Source of the DNA: Brachypterus glaber
Taxonomy: Eukaryota; Arthropoda; Insecta; Coleoptera; Kateretidae
Direction: 5' to 3'
DNA length: 64,000 nucleotides
Assembly (NCBI GenBank): GCA_958510825.1
Contig: OY294045.1
Coordinates: 93,866,988-93,930,987, forward strand
Shown: in pieces, positions 11,008-22,158 of the stretch
Position numbering within the stretch: the stretch's first letter is position 1
Layout of the letters: every line of letters starts with the position of its first letter
Translations under genes and position numbers: made by a program
Notes under the pieces: model-generated
Seen by the model: only the letters and a program-made list of their open reading frames with translations
Database searches by the model: none
Told to the model about the DNA's origin: nothing

Positions 11008-11700
11008 ACGATTCGCTCACCGCAGTAATGAGAAGAATCTAGCACATGCGCACTGGTTTGCTTATTTTTGTTTTGACGGATGTCAAAAGTGGCTTCCTTT
11101 TAGGCAGTTGTAGTTTTATGAAACAGTTTAATTTGAGTGGGGTTACGGTGCGCATCAGGTCCACAAAAATGAACTATATTTTTGCACTGATTTCTGGTTT
11201 TATTACTAAAACTTACTCTTGAATATAATTAGGTGCGGAAAATCTAGTTTTTTTGTTGGAATATATAGCAAAAGATTGTTAAAATACTCACGAGTTTCTG
11301 TTTGATTTTTTTAATGGGGCGTTGGTTTACGTTAACAATGGTTTGGTTTGGTAGTTTGCTGGTTTGGTGTTTTTTTTTTAATGGGAGGCGTTAGTTTACG
11401 TTAATAATGGGTTGGTTTGGTAGTTTGCTGGTTTGGTGTTTTTTTTTTTAATGGGAGGTATTTTTTCAGATACGATATTTCAGAATTTAGAAGGCGATAT
11501 ATTTTAAGAATAAAATGTTTATTAATGAATATTCCGCAATATTTTTTACGAAAATACTATTAAAAGCAAGTACTTTTAGCCAATTAGATTGCAAAGAAAA
11601 AAGTAGATATTTTTGTAAAATTCTGCAAAAGAATGTTACATAACCTTAAAATAATTTTTAGCATACGTCAAAACAAAAATAAGAAAATCAGTGCGCATGC
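11008..11700 (+). mobile_element. TIR element V, copy 1
   Basis: Inverted repeats of about 35 bp share GCATGCGCACTG and TTATTTTTGTTTTGACG at both ends (left about 11042, right about 11664-11700). An upstream block starting CGCTCACCGCAGTAAT is also present in the second copy. The interior holds two tandem copies of a ~60-bp unit containing TAATGGTTTGGTTTGG-type sequence (about 11318-11458). The whole matches the reverse complement of 57809-58500. Non-coding. Confidence 0.75.
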
Positions 11701-11815
11701 GAATTTTGTTTCCACCATTAAAATAAACAAATTTTATCCGACATTTTTTTTCTAAAATGCATAGTATTTGAGATATTTGAAAGTTTCAGTTTAAAAAAAC
11801 ACCCGGTATACTTAA
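11701..11815 (+). repeat. Repeat W end fragment
   Basis: The block CCATTAAAATAAACAA through TTTGAAAGTTTCAG to the terminal ACACCCGGTATA recurs at 16087-16206. The shared abrupt CCCGGTATA end suggests an element terminus. It has no partner terminus here. Confidence 0.6.
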
Positions 11816-11866
11816 TTAACTAAATCAATAACTAGATTTTCTTTAGACTAGATTTCCTTTAAACTG

Positions 11867-12290
11867 CACGGAAAAAAAAATTATAGCTAGGAGCGCTATA
11901 ACACACATACCAAGCAAATTATAATCGCTTATTATATAAATACAAGGCTTTCTCTTACAATTATGGCAGTCAGTGTAAAAATTTATATGAAATACTTTAA
12001 TTGTTTAGTGAATAATAAAATATAACAAATAGTATGGCATTTATAGCTTAAATAGATTTAATTATTGTCCGTGCTAATAATTTTTATAATATAATAAAAT
12101 TTCTGTAAATTTATAATAGTGCCTGTAATAAATATAATCGTGTCTGTAATATATATAATCGTTTCCAATTTATTTTTAACATTATTAGTTATTGTGTCCC
12201 TTATAATCTATAGCTTAAATCACTATAATTTGCCACTGTTACCAAATATCTTATAATGTATAGCGCAGAGCCCACTAATTTCTTTCCGTG
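11867..12290. mobile_element. TIR element X, copy 1
   Basis: The ends are CACGGAAAAAAAAATTATAG and TTTCTTTCCGTG, and the 424-bp body is the reverse complement of 35515-35939. Here the flanking dinucleotide is TG on both sides, whereas the other copy has TA on both sides, so a 2-bp target duplication is likely. The two arms are self-complementary near the ends only. Non-coding. Confidence 0.8.
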
Positions 12291-12535
12291 TGGATCCTTT
12301 TCTTTACAAATATACTAATCTAAGAATCTTAATGGGATAAGGACGTATACTTGTTTTAAAATTCACTCAACAATGTAAAGACAAAGTTCTTAATACTTTA
12401 CTATAAAATTTACAATCTTACATATTTTACAACCACTTAGCCATAACAAAACTAGTGTGGTGTACTAACACCAAAATTAAACCTTATTTAGAAGGGAGTA
12501 CTCGAGTACTTCGGCAAATTCAATAGTTATTTATA

Positions 12536-12665
12536 ATACAAGGGCGAAAAGTTAAGTTTTTCGATTAAGTAGGTTTTTAGAAGCCGAGGGCCGGCCGATA
12601 GGGCTGGCCCGAGGGTAATAAACATACGAAATCGAAATTTTACTTTTTGCCCGTGTATTATACAA
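12536..12665. repeat. GC-core hairpin in AT-rich arms
   Basis: GGGCGAAAAGTTAAG and its inverse flank a GC core, GGGCCGGCC-GATA-GGGCTGGCCC, with outer AATACA/TGTATTAT pairing. It matches the recurring design of AT-rich arms around a short GC stem with a tetraloop. Confidence 0.6.
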
Positions 12666-12679
12666 TATTTTTTATTAGA

Positions 12680-13440
12680 TTGTTACTAATTATAATAAAT
12701 TATTAAAACATACTTAATTTTAAATTGCAAAAAATATTTCTTTTTCCTGTCTATCTAGTTATCCATGTCAAATTGCTATCCAATTAAATCGTTAATAAAA
12801 CAATTGAATCTTTTCTTTTGCGTTCGGTTTCATTTTCAAATTAAAAAAGCTATAGCTTGGTGATTAATTTCTGTTAAAATGTGTCTGTTATGAAAATAAT
12901 AATACTTCCAAAACTGTTCTATGAATATTATAAATATTGAAATTGATTTAACAATTGAAATTTTGTGTTTTTAATTTATTTTAGTGGATAAATAGAGATT
13001 AATCAGTTAACATATATTTTGAGGTTATGTTATAGATTTTTTTTTTTAATTTGTATGAAATGATTATAATAACTGTATCTGGTCAAAAAGAACAGTTAGT
13101 TCAAGACCAAAAGTGACCAAAAGGTCATATTTCTTTATAAATATTACAGTAAAGGTAAAGCACCTTCTTTTAAAAAGCTTAAAAATAACAAGTTTTAGTT
13201 AGCGGGCGAAAAAAACTTTTTGGCCCTAGGGCCACAAAGTTCAACTTTTCGCCAGTAAAACATAAACAAAAATTGTCGCTTTTAGAATCAATCGAATAAA
13301 AACATACTTAAAATATAAAATTTTCAAACTTTTGAAATATTGAGTTCAACTTGAATCAATTTTTATTAGCACATTTTACGATATGAGGGTCATACTTATA
13401 ATAATACATTTTAAGTTATTTAATAGCCTGTTTTTCATTA
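12680..13440. other. AT-rich spacer
   Basis: No gene or bounded repeat is visible. A block at 13201-13260 repeats the GCGAAAA and TTCGCC wording of the preceding hairpin and may be a relic of it. Confidence 0.35.
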
Positions 13441-13620
13441 ACAGTGCGGTCCAATAGTTTGGACTCTTTCTAAACTTTTGACTTCAAATTAAGAACACCT
13501 AAAAAAAAAAACTTAAACTCTCTTTTTGTATATATTTGAACTTTTCAGCTTTTAAAATGTGGACTGGGAAATGGGAGGCAACGTTTTTAAGTAGAAAAGG
13601 GGGTCGTGTGAGAAATCAAT
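13441..13620 (+). repeat. Fragment of the CAGTGCGGT foldback family
   Basis: It begins CAGTGCGGTCCAATAG and shares the downstream TTTTAAAATGTGGACTGGG and GGGGGTCGTGT blocks with 2164-2345. The inverted right arm is absent. Confidence 0.6.
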
Positions 13621-13846
13621 TTATCCAATACATACAGATAATAAGACAATTACCAGCTTTATTTTAAATAGATAAACTCAATAATAACCCCCGCGTGGCT
13701 TTTACTTTATTGAGTAGATAATTATTTATTTTATCCACTCAACTGTCACTTGTCAAATTACTTTCTTGTAAATGTCGTTAAAATTTTTAATAAAAATATG
13801 AATTCCTAAGCTATTTATTGGATAAAACCTTGCATGGCACTCATGG

Positions 13847-13940
13847 GTAAACCGATATTGCCCTCTCGAAAATTAACCTGCTTGGCTGACGCCCCGCAGG
13901 TTAATTTTCTCATGGGCAATATCTTACTTTACCCACTAGT
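13847..13940. repeat. Hairpin with GC core
   Basis: Arms GGGTAAACCGATATTGCCC and GGGCAATATCTTACTTTACCC enclose AAAATTAACCTGC and GCAGGTTAATTTT around a GC-rich loop. This is an imperfect palindrome of about 94 bp without coding potential. Confidence 0.7.
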
Positions 13941-14283
13941 ACCATAAATAACTATTTATTTATTATTTATTTTTATTTAATTTGTACAATTTTAAACTAT
14001 TAAAGCTTATAAAACTTTCTATTTGACTACATATATATTTTTAGGCTTTTTTGGGGTTTTATAATAGGGTTAGTAATGGAAGTTTTAATCAAAATTAATC
14101 GAACAAAATATCCGTATTTTAATGCAGAAAAATAAAAAATGTACAATTTTGACTGACTGACAAACAAGGTCCTTTTTATGTCTGAGTGCAACTTTATAAC
14201 ATAATATTTTAACAATGTATCAAAAGGGCCTTAGTCTCCCACTGCAGCAGCAATTCACATTTTTATACTAGTCACAGCACCAG

Positions 14284-14825
14284 CGCTAGAATAGTATTAT
14301 ACGGTGGTTTTTAATGTTCCAAAATTTTCAAAAAACGTCCTAGACAAAAATGCTTGGATACAATTTTTTTTCATGAAAAAATATCCATCTGTCTGTCTGT
14401 CTGTCTGTCCGAAGCATCGGATGTCACGATTTTTGTAGACACGATAACTTAAGAACGAATAATCCGATCGACCTAAAAATTTCAGCAAAAAAAAATCAAG
14501 TTCTATGAGGGGAAGATCTCTACTGTAATTGAAAGTAAAAACAAAAAAGTTATGGAGGTTTGGACTTTTAAATAAATCGAAAAAAGCTAAAAGAAAATTC
14601 CGATTAAAGTAACTTTAGGAAAAATTACTGTTCTATTAAGAAGATTTCACATATAATTTTATTATAAGGTTTAATTTTACCAATTTTGAAAGTTATCTCC
14701 CAAAAAACAAGTTATAGAGGGTATGGACTTTTTTTTTAAATAAAAAAAACTTTTTAATTTGGGAAAATGCAATATAGGTACCATTTACTGTGAATAGTAT
14801 TTAATGGAATGCGTAGCATTACATA
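14284..14825 (+). repeat. Dispersed repeat R, longest copy
   Basis: It starts GCGCTAGAATAGTATTATAC, passes a (CTGT)n tract at 14390-14408, then CACGATAACTTAAGAACGAA and AAGTTCTATGAGGGGAAGAT, and ends TAATGGAATGCGTAGCATTA. This copy fixes the order of the family's blocks. The window-end copy shares the distal half but is split by a minisatellite. No protein is recognised. Confidence 0.7.
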
Positions 14826-14848
14826 TTTCTCGGTTTGTTTTACATCAG

Positions 14849-15143
14849 CAGTCATCGGCGAATTTCCAGTGCTCGCATAGGCGCCGCGTCGATTCTAGCG
14901 TTGACGCGAGGTTTTAAATATTTACATTTTTATTTTCTTCGAAAAACACCGATATATTTACATATTTATAGTTAATATGTATATTCAATATTGTTGTGTG
15001 TAACAAATTAGTCGTCAAATGTTTCGATTTAGTGACCTTTATAAAAATTTCCCTCATAATTCGGCAAAATTATTCCGTAAGCCTATGTTTCTGTGTTTAT
15101 TTTCAACGTTGATGAGTCAGAACTGAATTTATTCCGATTAATG
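14849..15143. mobile_element. hAT-type MITE, family 2, copy 1
   Basis: It starts CAGTCATCGGCGAATTTCC and ends ATTCCGATTAATG. Flanks TACATCAG (14841-14848) and TAACATCAG (15144-15152) form an 8-bp target duplication with one inserted base. The interior contains CGCCGCGTCGATTCTAGCG, the GC-rich signature of the family. Confidence 0.82.
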
Positions 15144-15152
15144 TAACATCAG

Positions 15153-15370
15153 GTGTGTTACTTTCCCTCCCTCGAAGAGTATCGGAGAATATATTTCCTT
15201 CGAATTTCCCCTCGTAGCAATATACTTTCCTGCAATAGTCCCCTGTTTCCTGCTGCTTTTGCAGACGGCCCTGCAGGGGCTGGAAACGTGTACTAGGGAA
15301 GCCGAAAGAAGAGTTTCGCGGCAGGCGGTATCGGTAAGAAACCGCAGGACTCTCACTTTACATTTATTAG
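15153..15370. other. GC-rich unique island, possible conserved host sequence
   Basis: In contrast to its surroundings this ~210-bp block is balanced in base composition, low in homopolymers and has no match elsewhere in the window. Both strands have open frames: the minus strand is open for 72 codons over 15138-15356. I do not recognise a protein. It could be an exon, an untranslated exon or a cis-regulatory element retained in the intron. Confidence 0.4.
15265..15333 (+). CDS. Candidate internal exon, plus strand (unrecognised)
   Basis: A pyrimidine-rich tract ending TGCTGCTTTTGCAG precedes 69 bases that are open in the first frame (TALQGLETCTREAERRVSRQ), followed by the donor GTAAGAAA. The length is an exact multiple of three. 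The strand is opposite to the DDR exon, so it would belong to a nested gene. The peptide matches nothing I know. Splice motifs this good also arise by chance, so this is only a candidate. Confidence 0.25.
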
Positions 15371-15590
15371 GAAAATTGGGTTAGTTTATTGTTGTTGTTG
15401 TTCATGGTGGAAGTCTGGTGGAAGATAATAATGGAAAATTAAATTATTGGATAAAGAGGTTTATCGTTTATAGTAAAGGGTTTAACATCAATCAAATTAC
15501 AAGTTAACCGATAAATAGCATTATCTTATCTAAGTTTACGCTGATTATGATTTATTTAGAAATAGCTTTTAATTGAGTAATAGTAATAAA

Positions 15591-15716
15591 CAATAGTCGG
15601 CGAATTTCCAGTACTCGCATAAGCGCCGCGTCGGCTCTAGCGTTGACGCGAGGTTTTATACATTTACATTTTTATTTCTTTTTATCTTGATTTTTTTTAA
15701 TGATTCTATTAACTAA
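15591..15716 (+). mobile_element. hAT-type MITE, family 2, 5' fragment
   Basis: It begins CAATAGTCGGCGAATTTCCA and follows the complete 55512 copy through GCGTTGACGCGAGG and TGATTTTTTTTAATGATTC, then stops. The distal half and any target duplication are missing. Confidence 0.75.
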
Positions 15717-16086
15717 CTAAAGTTAGCTCCCATTTTCAACATAACCTAAAAAAAACATACTTTTCGCAATTATATGATATGTTTTTGAGGTTATATGTAA
15801 AACGGGAGATAACTTTCAAATTCCGACCTCAGATTTGTATTCAGGGGCTCATATACATATGAATTGATTAGTCGAGTCCGTCGGAGATCCAACTTTTTTT
15901 AATTTTGGTGGCTGTGTTATCTCTGCAACTAAAAGTCCGATCAAAAAAAGCTTTTTACAAAAGATTAAATTTTTTTTGGGGAGAATTAAACAACAGTAAA
16001 AAAAATATATGCTTCCATTTAAAAAAAAAAAGTTAACCTTGAAATGACCTTAAAAACGTAAATAACCCTAAAAAATAAATACGCTA
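15717..16086. other. AT-rich spacer
   Basis: No coding sequence; runs of A and T; nothing matched. Confidence 0.4.
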
Positions 16087-16206
16087 TTTTGTTTCCTCCA
16101 TTAAAATAAACAACTTTTGTCAAACAACTTTTGTCTGACATCTTTCTTTCTAAAATGCATGGTTTTGGAGATATTTGAAAGTTTCAGGTTAAAAAAAACA
16201 CCCGGT
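16087..16206 (+). repeat. Repeat W end fragment, second copy
   Basis: It aligns with 11701-11815 and ends in the same ACACCCGGTATA terminus. An internal 16-bp duplication (CAACTTTTGTC twice at 16111-16138) distinguishes this copy. Confidence 0.6.
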
Positions 16207-16217
16207 ATATATTATAT

Positions 16218-16469
16218 CGTCGGCTTACGAGTAAAGAGCACTAAGTCCAAAAACATGGTTTTGAGATATTGACAAATTTAACTTTCATTGTTGTTTTTTA
16301 ATTTTTATAATATCTGTTTTTGGAGAAAAACTACCGCAAATTGCAATGACATGTTTGGACATAATGATGTCCCATTTGCAGTTAAATAAAGAAAAATTGA
16401 AGTAGTTTAATTCAACTAAATTTGAAAAAAGACATGGACTTAGTGCCTTTTACTTGTAGGCCCACGACG
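16218..16469. mobile_element. Short TIR element, CGTCGGCTTAC family
   Basis: The left end CGTCGGCTTACGAGTAAAGA followed by GCACTAAGTCC pairs with a right end GGACTTAGTGCC...GGCCCACGACG. It is about 250 bp and non-coding. It shares its final CG with the first bases of the longer relative that follows. Confidence 0.8.
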
Positions 16470-17288
16470 TCGGCTTACAAGTAAAGAGCACTAAGTCAAT
16501 AAAATAATATAAAAAACAACTATTTAAAATTAAAACCCTTCTATTAATTAAACGTATAACTATAAAGTAGAAAACAAGATGTATACATTTACATGTTTTC
16601 AAAAACTAGATTTTTAAAAGAAGGGTTTGGACTTTTTGATTGTTTAAAGAAAGTTTCCATTTTGGACTTTAATAAAATTAATTAGTATTAATTATATGAA
16701 ACTGCTTACTATGCCAGAACTAAGACAGTTTTCAGAGGCCATCGGCTGTGCCGGCAAAGAAGCATCTCCTAAAGTCAATAAGTATAATGAATCATTATTA
16801 ATGATAAAACACTTCACGGTGCAATTCTAAGGGCTGTTTTCCGAACTTGCAGCGAACTTTAGTTTTTTTCTTATATTCTTGTTGTTTATGTAGTAACCAA
16901 GGATTAAGAGCAAAATTAAAATAATCTATCAGTTAAAATTTAAAAGCGTTTGTCAGTACAATAAATATCGCGATATTATATCATATAAATGATTCAAGCA
17001 ATCATAGTTTTATAAATTAACTCTTTTTAGAAAGTCGTTTAGTGCAGAAACATTTGAAATAATCTACAAGTAAAACGAATTAAGTGCACTAAGTGACTCA
17101 GTGCCTATTGCCAGATAAAATTTTAATCAAAATCAAATTGGTGCGTTTTGTATAGCGGGTAACTCCCTTGGCAGTCCACCTAGAAGTTAATTCGGTTTAC
17201 CTATACATAATCAAAAATTAACTACAGTGCTATTAAAATCCCATTTTTGCAAAAAAGTGACTTAGTGCCTTTTACTTGTAAGCCGACG
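16468..17288. mobile_element. Long TIR element, CGTCGGCTTAC family
   Basis: The left end CGTCGGCTTACAAGTAAAGA and the right end CTTTTACTTGTAAGCCGACG form inverted repeats of about 30 bp. The 820-bp interior is AT-rich without a recognisable protein. The element follows the short relative head to tail. Confidence 0.82.
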
Positions 17289-18035
17289 ATATATTGCTAT
17301 ACTCGATAAAATTTCCTAAAATCGTACTCGTATGCTAAATATTTATCGAGTAGGTCGTAAAGTAAATCTTCCTAATGTTCATATACATTGCACATAGTAA
17401 ATATTTTTATTAACGCTATATTCAGAAATAATATACTGAACAAAACTGTGTCAAAACAATAACAATATATCACTAAAATTACCCAAAATAGCACGAGCAG
17501 CGTCCAAGAAATTTACTTAAAGCAACATAATAATTATTTATGTTAATATTCCATTCTAGCCAAAAGTTGTGTGTGGTGTTACAAATGAAAACTGCAACTT
17601 TCATAAGGGTTTCAACGCCAGTTACTTGATTTTTCGGGAGGAACCAACAAACAGTATTTTAAATTCGATAGTATATGCACAATTTGAGAAAAAAAGTATA
17701 ATAAAGGTGTAAAGGCACCTGTTTATCAAGAGAGGATAAACGCCATTTATAAAAGTTTGTTTTTTATGAAATTTTGGGGTATTTAAATTTAGAACAGCGA
17801 ATCCAAACCAAATTTAAAAAGTTATGTTTACAATAATTATAATAATTATTACTGGCGGGTTTTTAAAATTAAGAAAACTGGATATAACAATAAATATAAA
17901 ATTTTAAAATTAAAAATGGCCGCCGTAATTTCGTAAATTATAACTATTTTCGATAACTTTTACATAAAAATTATCTCGGAATCAAAAAGCCTTTTTAAAT
18001 ACAGAGTACGGTACCTTACTTTAGGGTATAATTCC
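17289..18035. other. AT-rich spacer
   Basis: No gene found. A moderately complex part at about 17560-17650 has no match in this window. Confidence 0.4.
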
Positions 18036-18358
18036 TAACTCAAAAATAAGAAAAAAAGTTCCAATAAACATATGTCCTAAAACGACTCGTAATACGCCTC
18101 TTCAAAAGGGGTTCAAAATATTCGATTTTTGTTTAATAACTCAGGAACCATTTAAGTTATAGCAACGAGATATTGCACGTGATCTATCTATAATAAGGCC
18201 TATTAGATGATATTAGCATGTAGTCACTTTGTTGCCCCAATTTTTTTCTCTTTAACTTTTTTGTGGATTTATTATCAGAATAGTATTACTATACCATAAA
18301 AATGGTACTTTTGGTACCGTAGAATTAACCGTACGTACCGTACTTAGGAAAAACCCTG
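18036..18358 (-). repeat. Diverged CAGGG-family element, one end
   Basis: Internal words shared with 20350-21524 include AAAAAGTTCC-ATAAACATATGTC, AATAACTCAGGAACC and GCACGTGA. The right terminus AAACCCTG sits directly before TA (18359-18360). The left end is not recognisable. Confidence 0.55.
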
Positions 18359-18360
18359 TA

Positions 18361-19687
18361 TAATCTCCATTAAAATTAATGTATTTTAATTTTTTGATAG
18401 GTATTGGACGACGTCCAGTAGCTTGAAATATATAGCAACCCAAATATTTGACCTCTTATGAAAGCTTTGCTCTTTAATTTAGTTTTGGCAAATAGTTTTA
18501 GTTTTGTTAGTGAAAATGCTGGTCGGTATGATGCAGGTTAAGATATTGATTTTAATTACCACCAAGACATTAATATACGTATATTAGCAATAATTTCTTA
18601 CACCGCGAAAGTTTTGAAGATGTATTGCTTTTCAGGTATATTTTAGTCATTATGATGCAGGGCACTGCAGGGTCATTCCGCGGAAACTGCAAACACAGCA
18701 TTAAAAGTTAAATATTATTAAAAATAGAATCTATAATTTATTTGAGGCGTATATATATTTACAGTATTATTAATTTGAGCCATTTCGCCTCAATGATTAT
18801 TTATATCGATAAAAAATCTAAAACACAAAATAAAACTAAAATGTTCTTATCAGGTGCACCTATTTCTAGATGCGCTGGTAAGGTATTGCGTTTAAAATAA
18901 TACCTATCTGCTATATCTTCTTTACCTAAAAAATATTGTTACCTTACCAAAGTTTAAAATTTTTGCCTAAATAAAGAATTTTTAATAAAATTCTTGATAA
19001 ATCGTTAAAATAATTAAAAAAGAACGAAAAACTGAATAAAAGTTAACTTATAACGTTTCGGGATCTAATCTGAACCCGTTTTCAAAAAAAAATTATTAGT
19101 TATATATTTATTTAAATATTGGCTAAGGTTATAGCTTATCCAGCATTTCCAAAACTTTTGTGGTGAAATATTAAGTCCAAAGAAACTTGTAAAATAACCA
19201 AAATTTAAAGTTTAGGACCCCTAAACGACCCCTAAATGAAACACGATTAACTGCATTTGTTTTTGATATATTGCCCTATAGAAGAGTAATTTAACGTATA
19301 GTATTTTTCCAAATTATGTTTGAAATCTGGTGACCACATTCAGGTAACATACGGTACGAAAGTAACATATGTAACGACGGAATAACCCTGCATGCAGTAA
19401 TCCCATTCTTTAAATAGCGGTCTTTTGTTTGCGGAATATGTCATCGCGACCGAAAAATAGAAAATTTTAATTTTGCAAGACCAAAACTTTTCATTGATAT
19501 TAATTCGCGAGCTAAAACTTCGCGAATCATTATATGCATAAATAATTAGTTCGCGGACCATAACTTCGTAAAATGCTTCTTATCGAAGGTCAATTAGAAA
19601 AAACTGTATCTTTGTTTTGTACGTTTTTTTTCAGTTGCTTTAAGAATATTTTTATAAATTCAATAAAATTTAATTTTTTTATTTTAC
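18361..19687. other. AT-rich spacer, no gene recognised
   Basis: I find no exon or bounded repeat in this 1.3-kb stretch. Short GC-richer words near 18655-18700 (GCAGGGCACTGCAGGGTCAT) lack a splice context that I trust. Confidence 0.4.
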
Positions 19688-20055
19688 GACTCTTATAAGC
19701 TCATTTTGTTATGGGTCCATAAGAGGTTAGTACTTTTTTTCTTTTGGGTTAGCAAGAGAATACAATAATACCGCTTGACGTTTTCCGTGCAAATGTCAAC
19801 GTCGCTTTAAAGCTTAATTTCTACAAAATTTTGTGTTTAGGTTATTTTTACCCTGTTAAAATTGTGGCGTGGTTACTTGCAGTAAAAAAGAGAAGAGACT
19901 ACAAAATATATCAAATACCATTTGTTCTTAGAATTTTAAACATAGTGTAAGCTATAATGCCAACCCAAAACAAATATCCTTAAATTAGTTATCAATTGAA
20001 ACGTAAATTTTAGAGTACAATAAAAAATTTGTATAAAGCACTCGTCTCATAAAGT
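19688..20055 (+). repeat. Dispersed repeat S, plus-strand copy
   Basis: Same block order as 2792-3186 read on the other strand: CTCTTATAAGCTCATTTTG, CTTTTGGGTTAGCAAGAGA, TTGACGTTTTCCGTGCAAA, AAAGAGAAGAGACTACAAAA. It serves as the uninterrupted reference for the split copy at 40268-41490. Confidence 0.65.
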
Positions 20056-20146
20056 ACACTATCTTAATTTTATTTTTTAACTCTTATTTATTTGTTTAAA
20101 TAATGTTTTGTTTATGTGAGTGTTTACTGTTAGCGACAATGACTAA

Positions 20147-20254
20147 TCGTTGTCTGTTCGAAAACAACGAAAATCTATCGTCGAAACGTCACAGCAAAAA
20201 TCGTTGGCTGTTCGAAAACAACGAAAATCTATCGTCGAAACGTCACAGCAAAAC
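20147..20254 (+). repeat. 54-bp tandem duplication
   Basis: Two nearly identical 54-bp units follow each other, differing by TGTCTG/TGGCTG. Each contains TTCGAAAACAACGAAAATC and ATCGTCGAAACGTCACAGC. Nothing else in the window matches it. Confidence 0.85.
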
Positions 20255-20349
20255 TAGTTAACAATTTTAGTCAGATCCAAAGCCCTATTCCCAAAAAACT
20301 AAAAAGTTAAATTATACAAATCGGGCAAAAACTTTCAATTTATTATATA

Positions 20350-21524
20350 CAGGGTGTATTTGAAATAGGGTCGGAAATTTTAACAGGTGATTCTACATGA
20401 TAAAATATGGCAAAAAGTTCCTATAAACATATGTCTAAAAATGCGTCATAAGGGAGCTACGCCCCTTTGAAATTGGCTAAAAAAATCGGTTTTTATTGAA
20501 TAACTCAGGAACCCTTTGAGATATATTAACGAGGTTTTGCACGTGAATTAATCCTAATAAGGCCCATCTTTGTATGTCATTTTCACGTACTTATTTAAAC
20601 CAGGGGTGTGCGAAATGGGGGGGCCTTATCAGTTTTTTGTCCCAAACTTTTTTTTGTGTAACTTTTTTGCAATTTTATTTTTGAAATATAATTCCCCAGG
20701 TCAAAATACATAAAAAAGGTACTCTTGTTGTAATACTGTAGGATTAACCGTTTTCGAGAAAAATTCATTTGAAGTTGAAATTCCACGGTTTGAGGACGAA
20801 AAATTAAATACTAAAATGTTGAAAACCAAAATTTTAATGATGTGGGGCGAATGTACATTAAAAACTAAGAAAAAAACCTCATATACAGGTACTTCCAAAA
20901 ATTAATCCTAATGGAGCTATGGTCTCCTAAATATGCACCATTTTTAAAGGGCTATGGTAGCTTTAAAAGCGTTTTTTCGACCTACATATATGGAAACTTT
21001 TTTTCTTAGTTTTTGATGTAGAATAACATAGCATCATTAAAATTTTGGTTTTCGACATTTTAGTATTTAATTTTTCGTCCTCGAACCGTGAAATTTCACC
21101 TTCAAATGAATTTTTCTCGAAAACGGTTAATCCTACAGTATTACAACAAGAGTACCTTTTATATGTATTTTGACCTGGGGAATCATATTTCAAAAATAAA
21201 ATTGCAAAAAAGTTACACAGAAAAAAGTTTGGGACAAAAAACTGATAAGGCCCCCCCGTTTCGCACACCCCTGGTTGAAATAAGTACATGAAAATAACAC
21301 ATAAAATGGGCCTTGGTAGGATTAGTAGACGTGCAAAACCTCGTTGATATATCTCAAAGGGTTCCTGAGTTATTAAATAAAAACCGATTTTTTTTAGTCA
21401 CTTTCAAAGAGGCGTAGCTCCCTTATGACGCATTTTTAGACATATGTTTATAGGAACTTTTTGTCATATTTTATGATGTAGAATCATCTGTTAAAATTTC
21501 CGACCCTATTTCAAATACACCGTG
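20350..21524. mobile_element. Large CAGGG-type foldback element
   Basis: TA-flanked ends CAGGGTGTATTTGAAATAGG and CCTATTTCAAATACACCGTG bound a 1175-bp element whose halves are inverted copies of about 500-590 bp, folding around about 20940-20990. Open frames that appear on both strands (for example 20963-21289) are mirror images created by the palindrome and are not genes. The TA target suggests a Tc1/mariner-like mobiliser, but this is inference. Confidence 0.85.
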
Positions 21525-22158
21525 TATAAATATAATATAATATAAAATATTATAAAAAGTCCAAACTTATAAATAATAAACACTTAATAACTCGAAAAAT
21601 TAAAAATTAAATTTTGGTTATAAAAGTAGGAGATTTGGCTTGGACTTTGTCATTTAGAAAACTTCTTTACATGCAAGAATAATACAAATTTTGATGATGA
21701 AAGCTAACTAATTAGTTTAATTAATTTATAATAGGTAATATGAGTTAAGTAAAACTACTTTACTGTGGTTATATAAAATTTAATACCACACTGTACTTAA
21801 ACATAACAAAATCCTGCCTTTTAATTAGGCTATTACTTTTCATATTCAATTATTATATTTTATAATTACTACACATTACTAATAGTTAATATAGGAAATT
21901 ATTAGATTTTAGACTTAACTACGTCTGGTTAAAATAAATAAAATAGATATTAAAAATCTAAAAATCCATTAAAAAATTCATTATAAACTTGATTTTTTGT
22001 AAACGTAAAAATAATGGGATATTATTAATTTACTCCTGATAAATATATTTCTAGAATAATAACCAAACAAAGCACCCAATTTTATTCCTGTAAACCAATA
22101 ATATTCAATTTATGGCAATAAATATGCTGGAAACATTTTTTCAGAGATAAATAAACAT
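21525..22158. other. AT-rich spacer
   Basis: No recognisable feature between two foldback elements. Confidence 0.4.

Noticed and set aside
20963..21291. Overlapping open frames on both strands (108 and 67 codons) with similar peptides
   Set aside because: The peptides mirror those at 20595-20898 because the region is a palindromic foldback element; there are no protein-family motifs.
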